DNA of 47,856 nucleotides from Erythrobasidium yunnanense. Lineage: Eukaryota; Basidiomycota; Cystobasidiomycetes; Erythrobasidiales; Erythrobasidiaceae. The stretch spans positions 1,978,877 through 2,026,732 of the forward strand of contig BCJC01000001.1 of NCBI GenBank assembly GCA_001600175.1, given 5' to 3'. Made by a program: the position numbers and the translations under genes. The notes below the pieces were generated by a model. That model worked only from the letters and a program-made list of their open reading frames with translations. It had not been told where the DNA came from and searched no databases. Positions 20,547-35,829 of this stretch are shown piece after piece (position 1 is the first letter of the stretch; every line of letters starts with the position of its first letter).

Positions 20547-20743
20547 CACCCGTTCCGATCGCCCTGAGAGGGTTGATTGACAGCTGGTGGAGACAGGCAG
20601 GGGACCACGGGACCCCGGAGCTATCCGACATCGATGCGGACGAGCTGACAGCTGGCCCTCTGACTCTGGTGAATTTGCAAGCAGACCACCGCTCCTTGAC
20701 ATTTCGAAGGCCTCAACTACCAGGCGCAAGAAAAATAGCAAAC

Positions 20744-24233
<3,490 letters not shown>

Positions 24234-24539
24234 ATGGCAGCTGTCTGTGCAGGTTGTCCTTGAGATTCTCATCGTATTAGCGCCTTTCTTGGATAGGTGA
24301 ACTCGTCACTGTACTACTGTAAGCTGCCTCCGTGTGTTTGATGTTCAGAACATATCGCCGTCCAGACATCTCTCGCGTCGCAGAACCTCGCACGATTCGC
24401 CCGCTACATGTATGTTGTCCTTGCATTGCTCCCAGCAGCTTTACTGACTGTACGGCACACTGACCAGGCGAACAGTCAGAAATCGCCCTGATAAGCCAGA
24501 CCTTGAGACGCGGCGAACTCTTGCATCATTGCGGTCAGG

Positions 24540-25505
24540 CTCTTTCGAGCGACCTTCCAACCTTGCGGCCCTTTGTTTTGGGCCTTTCATGCAGTATTAG
24601 AGTACCTGAGATCGCTAGTGGCCTCGCGGTACAGTCCTGCTGAACGCTCGCCCCAATGGCAATTCCGTATGCCTGACCTAGCCCGTAATACGCATAGTTA
24701 TACCGCATTCCGATCTTTCCGGACTGCATGTCCACCTGGTCTAATCGTAGCAGACCACGCGCCACATTACCGACCGCGCTGCCATCGGGCAACAGTGCCT
24801 CCAGAGGATTCTTATCAATGGGCTCTTTTGGCAGCCAAAACAGCTTTGTTGGACAACTGCTTGTTGACAATCTTTAGAAAAGACAGCAGTAGTCCATCTG
24901 GCGATTTAACAGCCACGGCAAGATCTGATCCACACCCGTCTTTGCGATCTCCGGAGCTGACAGCATCCACAAAGACATAGTCACTAGAGAGTGTTAAAGA
25001 TGCTTCTGAGACTGTGGCGCTTGTCATGATGCTGTCATGCTGCAGACAGATCTGCCGAGATCGATCAGCCTACATTTGTCATCTCGATGCCAGTTGCACC
25101 TTGAAATTCGTCTCTCCCATATCTATACAGAGGTGAGGTGCATGGTGGATGCCCAAGACGCCAGCCTTCTGAAGCCCCAGACAGAATGCCAAATAGACTT
25201 TGGCTGCATTATGTGCCCAAGTCTGTCGAGCGTACCAGCTGGATTTGGGATCATCACGGTTGCCACATTCGCTAAGAGTAGTAGACATCCGAGCTAGTCG
25301 AACAAGCCACATCAGCTATACGTCTATTGCAGGTGGACTTGCGTACCTGAGTAAACAGAGCCCTCGCCCCGCCAAAGAGGTTGCGCGACACAGGCATTGT
25401 CTTTGTCGCTGAAGCCACTTCTTCTCTTTCTCCAAGCAGCGGAGAAGCTTCGTCAGACCGGGTATCGGCGCTAGTCGATGGATTCCGGAGGGTCGCAGGA
25501 GTCAT
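24540..25505 (-). CDS. Multi-exon protein of unknown function, possible membrane protein
   Basis: Not recognised. From ATG 25505 a 53-codon exon (25347-25505, MTPATLRN... with DEASPLLGE, an acidic-dileucine-like sorting motif) ends at a perfect GTACGC donor. One in-phase continuation after the acceptor TCGACTAG is hydrophobic (LGCLLLLANVATVMIPNP). A later exon (ICLQHDSIMTSATV...) carries SLTLSSDYVFVDAV. A final frame runs to 24540. Phases of the last junctions were not resolved, so boundaries are approximate. It could be a vacuolar or endosomal membrane protein. It lies next to the phenol hydroxylase, tail to tail, without an obvious metabolic link. Confidence 0.4.
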
Positions 25506-25842
25506 CGGAGAGTCTCGATTAGCACGATGGGCAGACCTTGCGATAAGAAGAAGGCCGAGATGCGAACCGGCATGTCTAGCATTCAGCCAGATCACCTATG
25601 CTTATTAGGCTTTTGTCGGGGTTCAGACGAATACACTGCTCAATGAGGGGGACGAGATGCGTTGATTGCAGCTGTCCTGCCTCTCAAGAATCAATGATGT
25701 GTTTCTTCTTCTCTCAAGCATGGACCAGTCGTATACCATCCCGTTCCCAACAACGCCGCAGATTCACATGCATTCAAGCAGAACAGATCTAGGGCCTATC
25801 TAACTTGTAATATCACGAAGTGCGTTCTTTTGGCTCTCACAG

Positions 25843-27708
25843 GAACGCGGGGTCACTGACTGTTCGCCGAGTAGCTCTCGAGATCTGGGACAACTCAAGC
25901 GCGACTACAAAGACGAGCAGGTTGACACGCGCTTTTATAGCACCCTGCCGTATTCAGTAGTGAAGTACTCAGGATACAGGTACTGGAAGCCGACCTGTGA
26001 ACTTTACCGAGAACGCACCATGGCTCTGCAGGTAAAGGTACAGGGGCGATATAAGCTGTGCTTAATTACTCATGTGCTCTTTTCTCCTAGATGAAAGTAG
26101 ACATACTGGAAGCGGATATAGGGAAGCACTTTCACGAAGCAAAGAGATCACTCCGCCGAGACCAGGCAGCGAATGATCTACGTGATGCAACATTGAAGGC
26201 TTGGCATGCGGCATGTGACTATGTCGAAGAGAACTTTGACTTCGACAGGAACCACAACAGAAACCTGGCAATGTACGTGATTCTGCCCTCGAATATGCTG
26301 CCCAGCTGACCAAGGCTACCGAGCCAGGTTTTTGCACTTCATGCGAGACACAAGTTTTCATCCGAACGATTTGATTGTATTCTTTCACTGTATGCCCAAG
26401 ATCGACAACTATGTTGGCGGTGAATTTTCTTACCCGGACTGGGTTGTGGGTCCCCAATTGAGCTAGCTGCAAATGTAGCTGAACAGCAATACTTCTCAGG
26501 CTTCTGACGCGATCATCTTTGATCATGTCAGCGCACGACGCGAAGTAGACAGTCGCCCTGGGCTCTTCCAAAAGATACAGGACTTCCGCTTGGATTACGA
26601 GCGGTATGCGAAGGAAGAACCGACACGTTCGCGCATCGAGGGCTTCTTGCAACTTACTCTGACCGAGAATACCGGCAAAATACGGCAACCCTGGATCATG
26701 AGCTTCGAACATCACCTGGCGGATCTGCTTCGCCTGCCTGGTCTCGGCGCTATCGCGAATAGTATACAGACCGGAGAATCGCGAGATCGTACACTGCAGC
26801 TTTGGAAGGCCACCCGAAGCACCGTATGTAGGGAAGTAGTGAGCCTCCAAGATCAATGTCAGCTTCTCGGGACAGCATCAGCTTCCAGATCGGCTGAAAG
26901 GGCCTGCTCTGGTCCAGGGGTTCGCGAAGTCTGGCATTCAGTCGATCCGAAGGTAAGACTCCCTTTTCCAGGCATTAGGAAGGCTAATCTGCTCTTGTCC
27001 TAGATACACTCTCGCCAAAGCCCCATGGCATCCCTCCCGCACGAATCGGAGCTTGTAGCATTCGCTTTCTCGTGCAGGAGATGCAATTCCAAGTATTTGT
27101 TCTATCCAGAAATCTTTTCGCACAGCTGTTTCACGTAAGTACTCCACCTCGTCACCCTCGGTGAATGGTCGCTTATGCTGTGATGAGCGTGCAGTAAGCT
27201 CGCAGACAGCCCCGACTACAGCGATGAGCTCTGGCGCTCCATTTGGACCGAGAAGACTCGTTCATCACCTCTTGACCTGAAGCATCTGAAGTACGAAGAA
27301 GTCACTACTCTCAAGCTGAGGGTCGTTTTAGCAGCAGCACATCGCGAGTCAGAGCTACCTAATGGCTTTCCAGCTTTACAAGGTCTTCACGGAAATTTCC
27401 AATGCATGGACTGTTCTGAGCATGATGCGAAGGACGACCGAGATCGATATGATATGCGAACGGGGGAGATCATCCACCTTCCCGCTCCTAGGTTGGACTT
27501 GAGCAGGATGTCCTGGAAGCAAGCTGCCATGCACGTTTTGGAGGTCACTACACATGGGCATCGTAAGGGTAAAATACAGGTGCTTTCACACGCGAATTTG
27601 CTATACAGTACAGACCGAGGACCTGACAAGGACGATTACGAGGATGGGAACACTGGCACGGCATCTGAAGGGGGAACAAGCGATGAATCCGATGAAGAAT
27701 GGTGGTAG
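25843..27708 (+). CDS. Large protein of unknown function with two cysteine-rich sites
   Basis: Not recognised. After the acceptor at 25842 exons join in phase: SRDLGQLKRDYKDEQ..., MALQ|MKVDILEADIGKHF..., LAM|FLHFMRDTSFHPND, GEFSYPDWV|ASDAIIFDHVSARR (donor GTGGGT), a long exon through HSVDPK, then IHSRQSPM...FSCRRCNSKYLF..HSC (C-x2-C with a following H-x3-C region), and a last exon ending in an acidic tail EEWW. The FQCMDC near the end adds another C-x2-C. The cysteine pairs suggest zinc binding; the rest is predicted helical. The 5' end before 25843 was not found, so the model is N-terminally incomplete. A substrate adaptor such as an F-box protein is possible, but no F-box is visible. Confidence 0.5.
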
Positions 27709-28151
27709 TCTCGCCGATATATATGTGTACATGCTCTACACTGGTAGAAATGAAACCTCAATCCTTAACGACATCACAGACATCCAGAAGGTACTAGCCT
27801 GTCTTTGTATGCTCTTAGTCGCGCAGATGAACAACCCTATAACTGTTCGCTGTGCGAGGACACGCCGCCGCGAGATAGTCCACCTCATAGCCGATCGGCC
27901 TACGCGTCTCGTACGAGCGTACTGCGGGAGAACTTGCATGAACGCCAGCATAGCTTGAGATGCCGCATATGGACGATGCGAGTCTGAAGATCGCAGGCTG
28001 GCGCTTGTTCGTGCTGACTGTGTTGTAGTTTACTGTGACAGGTGGGATTGAAGATCTGTCACAGCCTTGTCCAAGCCACCAATAAATCGCTTGAAATCGA
28101 CTGTTGCACCCAGATTTCGATGCGCTTGCCTATCTCATATCTCAGTCATGG

Positions 28152-28740
28152 TCAAACAGGTAATGGATGTGTAGTCGCCTCACAGATATGGCCTGTATTG
28201 AGACAGCTCTCAGAGGTAGGGTATTCCGCTTTCAGCGTCATTGCTTGCGCCAGTCTATTCAGCATGGCAGCGGCCTCCCCTTTCGACAACTGCGACTTAT
28301 TGATCGACGAAGTAGGATGATCGTTATTCTTGAGGTCGACATACTTGACATTGGCGGAATGAGCCAGCATCTTTTCTTCGTTTACGTAATAATTGGAGGA
28401 GCGACCTCAATCAAGTAACGGCCAGGTTGAGGAAGGACTTGAAGAGTGCCTTCAGTAATAATAACCGGAAATGCTAGAGATAAAGGCACCTAAAAATAAC
28501 GACAACGCGGTATTCACAGAGAAGCTGAGATGCAGCCTTCCTCCCTACTGTATACCGACTACGTGACTGCAAGCCACATTGAAAGAAGTAGCACAAGCAA
28601 ATCTTCGTATACCGAGTGACGTGTGCCCAACTGTCTGATGGCGACTTGCTTGTTATCCGCGCTGAAGCATTACGACGTTTGCAGGTACCCGATGCTGATC
28701 GTGAAGTCTGGTCTCCTTCCATCTAGCTGACCTCAAAACT
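28152..28740 (-). CDS. Possible small gene of unknown function
   Basis: Two protein-like stretches on the minus strand: one reading PVIITEGTLQVLPQPGRYLI around 28400-28470 and one reading VDLKNNDHPTSSINKSQLSK through 28152. A GTAAAC donor lies between them, but the joining phase does not fit any acceptor I could see. It lies directly downstream of the transcription-factor gene on the same strand. It may be a real gene with an unresolved junction or a decayed one. Confidence 0.25.
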
Positions 28741-28774
28741 CGCGTGCAACCTCTTCAAGACGTGCTCTGAAGGG

Positions 28775-30900
28775 TCATTGCGACGCCAGCAAGACTACAT
28801 ACGTTATTGTACGCTTGCTTCGATATTCTTCGTGGTGACAGGAGTAAAGATGGCGAGTAGCGTCGACTGCAGATCAGCAAAATATCAGCTTGCATGGGTT
28901 GACTTTTAGTTTCTTACGAACAGGTAGACCGTATGGATCGAATGAAACGCTGCAACTCATGGCACACGGGAAGTGCACACCGCCTCTGCTCGTCAACGCG
29001 CCAGCGCCAGAGCCAGCCTGTTCACGCTGAATGTTGACTTCAAGATTGACTTCAAACCTTTCAGACGCTTCCAGGGCAGGGAGCACGCCCTTTGCGTAAG
29101 CCTCCCAATACTCCAGGAAGGATTCTGGCGATAGAAGCTAGATACAAGAGTAGGTTCAGTACCATCATGGATCCGATGTGCCGAACGCGGTCTACCTCGT
29201 AGATTGCCATCCTCCCGTTGCGGAGTTTTGCCGGACTCAGTCCCGTAAATGTAGAAAGTTTCTGATTACTCTGCATTCACAAGACCTGGTAATCAGTACC
29301 ACCCTGGTACGGGGATCAACAGCCCTGCGGCCGAAATTGCCCGAGAGAATCTCTTCACTCACTGCTTGGATTTGACCAGTACGTCTGAACAGGCACGCTG
29401 GGAGAGGCAGTGCCTCCAAGAAACTTGCCCATGCGTGTATCGCTTGTTTGAACTGCTTTTCAACGAGCACTTGCTGCTCGTCTGTATACACTGCGAGGCG
29501 CGAATGCAGCAGGGGCCGGAAGCTCGCTGTTGCTGCAGAAAGACGCTTTTGCAGATGTTGAGGTCTAAGCATCTGAGTGAGCTGTGGCGTTTCTCAGCCA
29601 TTGAGAGCTAGCACGAAATGACTCACTGGCTTGCGATGTGTTTGGCAACTAGCGCGTAACCATATGTATAATCTAAGTAGAGGTAAGGCTTAGCAAAAAT
29701 TGTATATATCTGGAAACCAGTTTCGACTTGCTGCTGCAATCGCATTCGAATTCAAAAGGGCAGAGGCAGGGGCGTATCAGTCCGGTAGCCTAGGTAGGGT
29801 GTCACAGCGCTTTGGGAAATCCTCACTATGGCTGAATGTCATCCAGTGCATCATTGAATGTTAGGAGAGCGGGTGCAGCTGGACGGATCTCCACTTCGCC
29901 GACATCCATACCGTTGTAGCTCTTTCCAAGGACCTGAGCAGCCGTGGCACCATTTCCGCCAGGATTGACAGTAATGGAGGACGTAGAAGAGTGCGATGGT
30001 GACGCGGCTTGCGCGAACGGGGCCGCATAATGCTCCCAGCTAACAGCTTGATCGGCTGGTGTACCATCTTGCAGTGAAAGTACGCGAGAGGAGTGTGGCA
30101 AGCCACTCAATTGCTGATTGTTGTTTGAGGTAGACGTCGTGTTAGTTGATCCAGCTTGTACACTACGAAATATGTAGTCCATCAGGGGGTCTGTGACGGG
30201 ATCCTGCCACTCCGTGAATGCGTCGGTTTGCCCGGAGATGCTCTGCTCCAAATCTTGATCCAGCTGTGCGCTGATAGGCAGGGAGTGTCCCAGACTGCTG
30301 CAGAATTCTGATGACCGACTGTCGGGCAGATTGGGCGCCAAGAAGCCGGATTGACTGGTAGCTTCGCTTGACGATTCCAGGGCTGCCAATATGGATTCCC
30401 AAGAACGAGGAGGAGACAATCGCTCCACCGTCTTCAAAGGAGCGTCCACACCAAGTGAGCCTGATGTGGACTGTTTGGCAGAGACGAGCCGAGGAGCTTG
30501 ACCTGGACGCGAATATGCATCTAGTATGTCTAGCTGCAAAGCATCCGGAGTGCAGAGATGTCCTATATTACGTTTTACGCTATTGTGATACCCCGATTTG
30601 GGATCAAAAGTCAGGTTTGCGCGGTGTGAGTGAGGTGGAGGGGTGAGGGGTGAGGGGTGAGGGGGCCCAGCAGTGGTCCGTTGGTCAGCTTACAGTGCAT
30701 TGATAGGCTAGCAACGCTGTCCTCACCATCTCTGACATGGTCTGTCATTGTCGCAAGCCGTCCGGCTCTTGCGGCAGAATGCGCATGCCTGAATAAATAA
30801 GAAGGTCGGCAAACAGTTCAGCAAGGAGGACCTCGATGGGTAGCTACCGTATTGCATGGTAGCTGATTCCTCACCTCTTTGCATTTGGCTCGCTCTACAT
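28775..30900 (-). CDS. Zn2Cys6 transcription factor with PAS domain, ERT1/RDS2/AcuK type
   Basis: The binuclear zinc cluster spans an intron: exon 30727-30788 gives ACAFCRKSRTACDNDRPCQR, and after the 30580-30726 intron CVKRNIGHLC follows, completing the six cysteines. A Ser/Gln-rich middle follows (frame 29826-30579), containing PLMDYIF. The C-terminal half matches the ERT1/AcuK family: KPYLYLDYTYGYALVAKHIA, the spliced HLQKRLSAATASFRPLL (intron GTGAGT...GCTTAG), QVLVEKQFKQAI, and a PAS domain LPLPACLFRRTGQIQA, NQKLSTFTGLSPAKLRNGRM, ESFLEYWEAYAKG, CSVSFDPYGLPV. Relatives control gluconeogenesis and growth on non-fermentable carbon. The start upstream of 30875 and the junction near 29830 are unresolved. 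It is the nearest Zn2Cys6 gene to the CGG arrays; a link is conjecture. Confidence 0.85.
30637..30664. repeat. (GGGGTGA)n microsatellite inside the zinc-cluster intron
   Basis: About three and a half copies of GGGGTGA end in a run of five G. They lie in the 147-nt intron that splits the Zn2Cys6 motif, between its fourth-fifth and sixth cysteines. On the transcribed sense (minus) strand it is a (CCCCTCA) tract; the plus strand has G-runs able to form a quadruplex. Confidence 0.8.
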
Positions 30901-31497
30901 CAGTATGTGATGCAGCGTCAGCCACCGTCCAACAGCTATTTGCCGCAACTGACTGCGGGGCAGGTTGTCCAGTAGTCCGGCGACCTCGTCCAGATACTTA
31001 TATGTCTGTATCTTGTTACTCTTGCTGCTGCTGCTGCTACCTCCGTCGTCGATGTGTGTCTCGTGCATCATGATTAAGGCGATTGTGCTGTCGGGTATTG
31101 CGATTCCGGTAGATCGAGAGGTTTTGGGCTCGATGAAAAAGATCTGCAGCCTGCTGTACGACGTGCCGGTCGATTTCAAAATGACCTGCCTTGTTGTGAC
31201 CGTGCTGGCTGGGATACTGCTTCGTTTGTCGACGGCACTTGATCATGCGGTACAGGGCAAAGAGCCGTGCCGCGTCGAACTGCCAGGTGGGTTGCCGCCC
31301 CATCCCCGCTCGGTGGCGACGGGTGGGAAAGATGCGGGGTATTTGCTGAATCGCTAAAGCCAATCAACTTTGGGGCACAATCCACTTCCAGGGCACCGGA
31401 GACGATGCTGCACTGACTCACAGCTCATGCTGGCATGATCCTTACACGCAGAAACCCCCTTTTCGCATCTTTTTGTGATGCTCAGCCATGAGGAGAT

Positions 31498-31921
31498 ATG
31501 ATGGCGATTGACAACGGTTTCACTATTTCAAGCGAGCTTAATGCTCAAACATCCACCTCTGCCAATATCTAGCGTCATCCTGCAGCCTCACCATGTTTGC
31601 TGCATTAGCAGCACAAGTTTCAAACGGTGCTGGAACTGAGCCGACGAGATGCTCGTATAATACATATATCCCGTGTCAGCTAATCTTACTGACATAGCTC
31701 TGAGTTGGGACACCTTTCACAGCCAATTTCTATCAAATTTGAGATCGTGCCAAATCTGCAGGCATCAGGGTAAGTACCCACCTTCACAGGGTCGACGTCG
31801 TGCAAGGCTGACTCGGTTCTCCGTTCCAGATGATCTACAGTATCGAGTTGCTTTGAAAGCAAAGGACCGGGCGCAAATTACAACGAAGCCTGGCTGGATA
31901 TACTGTGAATTTACAAAGTAA
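31498..31921 (+). CDS. Possible small C-x2-C protein
   Basis: A protein-like exon (from about 31680) reads TDIALSWDTFHSQFLSNLRS and CQICRHQ, then joins in phase across a good intron (GTAAGT...CGTTCCAG) to DDLQYRVALKAKDRAQITTK, ending EFTK at 31921. A start MMAIDN at 31498 fits through a weak GTTTCA donor. The gene would be under 80 residues, with one C-x2-C. It may be a fragment of a larger zinc-finger gene. No function assigned. Confidence 0.3.
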
Positions 31922-32205
31922 AGAACTTGGCCTTTGCCCTGAGGAGGCTCATTGCGAGACTCCTGCACAGCAGGCTGTATCTCTACAGCAGCTGCATAAT
32001 GCAAGTTTCTTTGTTACGCATCCAGTACGGATCGCCCCATTTCCGCCGTAGGATGCCGAGAAAGCCAGCCTCGACCCCTCCTCATAGTACAGACTGTCAC
32101 CATGCACCACGGAAACAGCAAGACCCGCCAAAACAACGACATCACCCTCCCCCAAAATCGTCCAAGGAGCATTCTCGTTGCCGGGAGTACACCTGACGAT
32201 GACAA

Positions 32206-35055
32206 TTAGACGACAATGTCCTCTCGCAGGCTCTCTTTTGGATCCAGAACCACAAGAATGTCAGCAGCTTCCCTCTCTCGCGCTTGCTTCTCCCTTATTG
32301 CGCATCTCCTGGCCATCTCCTCTGCTCGCATCTCTATAGCTGCCCTTTCGCCAGTCTATCTGCCTGCTGCTTTCTCATGCGTAGAGTGGATGCAAGGCTG
32401 TTCCAAGCTGCTCAACAAGGTCATTCGCCTTCAAGCAGAGCGTGAAAAGCTGCGAGGAAGTAAGTATATCAGGAGTAATAGTGAGGTCATCCGGTGATAC
32501 ATTAACGAGCGTAACAACATATGATTGCGGTACACGACTGAGCACCGAGACTGAAGCGCCTAACGTCAAGAAGTCTGCCCTGATCCCGAACGCTTCGCTC
32601 TTCCCGTCTTGCCTCCCTTACCACTCTCTTCGTTTCCCGCAATGCACAATGTCACTAGACACAGAGATTCGATAAGGTGCAGGGGAACTTCTTGATCTCC
32701 TGCCTTGTATTTGGCCCTCGAGCGTAGAGTCTTGGCCACCTCGATCATGTCGTTCCTCTTCTCGAGCAGAGCAAATTCTTCCGCAGTCGCTCCCAGCTCA
32801 TGATGGTATAGAGTAATGTAGGATTGAAGTGGCTGCGCTGGACACAGCCAGCCATACTTGTCGCATACGCTTCGCACGAGTGACAGCCTCGAGATGTGCT
32901 GCTCCGTCAAGAGCCGCTGGTAATATGCCGAGAATAAGCGTTGTCGACGGCTGTAGGCTGTTTTGTAGTCCTCAGCAGGAAGAGCGACGAGTAGAGGTTG
33001 TATGAGAAGAGGAGCAAATAGAAGCAGAGCGCAAAGCTCCCAAAGTCCGTTCGGCGGATGGGCTGATGATACAGAAGCTTCAGCATGTAACAATATAGCA
33101 ATATGCCGGAAAAAATGCTTACGCGATAGTTGCTCTACGGCCTTAGTATCAGGAATGCGAGCGTCGAAGATCTTGGCGACTACTCGCGTGGTCTCAGGAT
33201 GGTCCGCATTGGTAGTTACGCTCCCAAATGCGCTTTCAAGCAGCTTCGTCTTGAGCATCAAGGAAAGGCTTGCGGTAGATAGAAAGTGCCCTCCGATCAC
33301 GATGGAATCTTGAGGCGTGCACACGGCATGTATGTAAGAAGCTGGCATGACCATGATAGTGCCTGGTACAAGGATAAAGTAGTGATACTCGATGGAAGCA
33401 TCAGCCGGGAAGTCCCCGCCATGTTTCGAGAAGTGCTTGACGCAGTCTTCAGGCTTATTGCTGGTTGCTCGACCGAGTATCCATATCTTGCAGCCTCCAG
33501 AGATAGACAGACAAGTGCCTAGACCATCTCCGTCATGATGCCAACGTGACAGACTTCCCGCAGAACTCATGAGTGCCCATCCTGTCGTTCCAGACAATTT
33601 GTCTTGGTCACCAAGAGAGCGCAGCATGTCGGCAGTACTGTGACAAGTCAGTTAGCGACGAGATTCGCAGAGGAGATCGCGGAATCATTTACTGTGCAGC
33701 CTGGGTGAAAGGCAGCTTTGCGCGTCCTCGGGCCGAAAGGCCGACTTCCAGGCCATTAAGAGCTCCGTCCACCATGATATCGCGTTGATGAATAGCGTGC
33801 TCAACCTCTCCAATAGTATCGTAGAATTTGTGATGGATAGTAGAAATAGGCTCCAACGATTCTTGGTCTGCCTCAGCCGATGACGGTGCTTCATATTCGT
33901 AGTCTGAGTATGAAGTGATTAGCGTCAACTTGCATTGCGGGAGATGACAAGCCTACACTGCACGTCAAATGTTCCGTCTTCGCGCTTGGAGATACAGTCC
34001 TCTGCAAGACTACCCCAGGTCACTCGAGGAAGATCCGATCCAATGTTGTAGATGAGGGTGGGATGTAGCTTTTCCATGGAAGCACTTTGTACTTCGCCGA
34101 TAGCAGCATCTTCCCAGCTTGCACCACCAGCATCGTGGCACCAGGACGACGGTGCTGGTCTGGCTCGCTGTAGAATTTCGCTGAGCTCCTTATTAATGTC
34201 GGCCTAGACTAGCATCAGCGCTATTAGAGTCCGAAATGCGAACGATATCGCTCACCGTGGGCTGATGCGAGCTCATAAGCGGCATCTCGACCTGGACTCC
34301 TCCCATCAGAGTGACTAGACTGGCAGCTAGAGGCGCATCGCCAGTAGCTTGCACAATGATGGAGCCATCTTCGGGGTGAACGAGGATGTTGCGATGCTGA
34401 CTTCCCAACCAAGCAGACTGATAGCTCGCATGCTCTTCAACCGCCTTCGTCAAGAATCAGCATCGATCAAGACTCTGATGACGGACGAAAGTCTCACATG
34501 CTAAATAGCAGGTGTCCCCTCTGCAACATCCCCTGTGGGAAGTGGAGAAGCCGGATGATAGACGTCTGACGACGGTGGAACTCCAGCTTCCGTCGGATGG
34601 CTTAGATTATGCTCTTGAAGAGGATCCAGCTGCTGCTTACGGCGCGATGCCTTATCAGATGTCTTCGCGCGTTTCCGAACATTGTTCTCGTCCAAGTTTC
34701 TGTGCTTCCGCTTCTTGACGTTTCCGACTAGACATGCAGGGAGTTCCTCTTGTTTAGGACATTCGTAGAGATGGGAGACTTTGTTTCTGTTGATGTTCGG
34801 GACCTCCGTAAAGCATTTCTTGCACCGCGCCTCGTAAGGATCGCCTTTGGCCCGCTGAAAGCGTTCAAAGCAGTCATCTACAGCGATTCTATCTTCCCTA
34901 GGAGCCCAGTTGGGCGTCTTGTTCCTTCTTCTCGCTGTCGTCGCATGCGGTAGGGTCAGATGCGACTCTTGCAGATCATCAGGAAACGAGATGCGGGAGG
35001 ATGAAGAAGGAGGTGCAAGAGCAGAAGTGCTAGCTATTTGGCTGAGGAGATCCAT
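32206..35055 (-). CDS. BED zinc finger fused to a JmjC-domain dioxygenase
   Basis: Minus-strand exons: BED exon from ATG 35055 (MDLLSQIASTSALAPP), then from about 34447 to 34256, 33957-34203, 33693-33903, 32622-33637, and probably 32417-32574 and 32206-32355. The middle phases agree exactly; the first junction (near 34450-34530) is unresolved. The BED finger is C-x2-C-x13-H-x3-C (CKKC...H...C), preceded by FERFQRAKGDPYEAR and followed by basic KKRKH and RKRAK stretches (nuclear signals). The JmjC core reads SLSRWHHDGDGLGTCL (Fe ligands H and D of HxD), GCKIWILGR, FILVPGTIMVMPASYIHAVCT (second Fe His) and DSIVIGGHFL. This matches KDM2/JHDM1-like Fe(II)/2-oxoglutarate demethylases. All three iron ligands are kept, so activity is plausible. 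A helical C-terminus ends LREDIVV. Confidence 0.8.
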
Positions 35056-35522
35056 TGTAAGAGTGCAATCCTCGTGGTACAGAGAGGGAGAGCCTGCAAG
35101 AAACCAATTCACGTGCTCAACTCTGTGCGACATTTGCGCGAATTATGTGCGACTTCTGTATGCATCATGCAGCAATTTGTATGATACGCGCTCCTAAAGC
35201 CTGACACGAGAAAGCGTTTGATACGAACTGTCTACTACACGACGCAGAAGCACAAGACTGGATTTTGAGAGACTTGATTCCTCCTGCGACGTAAGCAGGA
35301 CAAAATCGCAGCATGTAGCGTCGACGCGAGCGAGAGATAGAGATATATGTTTAGTGATGTCAATAACCAGGTCATCATTGGTTCAGATGCTGCTACTACT
35401 GATAATACTGACCCTGACCGCCTCGCTGCTTCGACTTTGCCTTCTTACGCATACCTCAAACCGAAACACCAGAATCGCAAGATGAACAGCAAGATACGGG
35501 GATATACTATACTACCAAAGAA
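35056..35522. other. Upstream region of the JmjC gene, no gene seen
   Basis: Contains the promoter of the BED-JmjC gene. A second in-frame ATG at 35133 would lengthen that protein by 26 residues. From about 35347 a plus-strand frame leads into the GYAVPERELS segment; one reading just before it is SQDEQQDTGIYYTTKE. Confidence 0.4.
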
Positions 35523-35552
35523 GGCTATGCAGTCCCCGAAAGGGAGCTCAGT
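35523..35552 (+). repeat. Dispersed element encoding GYAVPERELS (copy 3)
   Basis: Closely matches 2695-2724; the last 22 bases (GTCCCCGAAAGGGAGCTCAG and neighbours) are nearly identical. The preceding residues EQQDTGIYYTTKE resemble the frame-shifted residues before copy 1 (QEQD..YDTLEFS), and the frame closes two codons after the element in both. This supports a shared C-terminal tail of a dispersed family. Confidence 0.6.
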
Positions 35553-35829
35553 TATTCTTAGAGATTTCATGGGCTCAGATGGTGATAGGCTAAGAAGGAC
35601 AGATAGAGGGAACCGTAAGTCTCGTATGGCCTTTGCTACAGATATATGAAGAATCGTTGTACTTCTTGGGCGCTCGCATGGATAGGCGCTCGCTCCAGGA
35701 GGCTGGATCATGCGCCAGACCCGCCAGCTACATCCGCCAGCATGCGTCAAGCTGAAGCAGGACCTTGATATCTGCATAGAAGAGGTGTCAAGATGTACAG
35801 CGAGTACGCATACCGCAAGATTAGCGCCG

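Noticed and set aside
26062-26856. 264-codon minus-strand open frame
   Set aside because: It is antisense to a plus-strand model whose exons join in phase with good splice sites; no domain on the minus strand.
30965-31357. 130-codon plus-strand frame upstream of the transcription factor
   Set aside because: It begins in a CTG repeat, overlaps the likely 5' region of the factor, and its hydrophobic start is a translation of that repeat.
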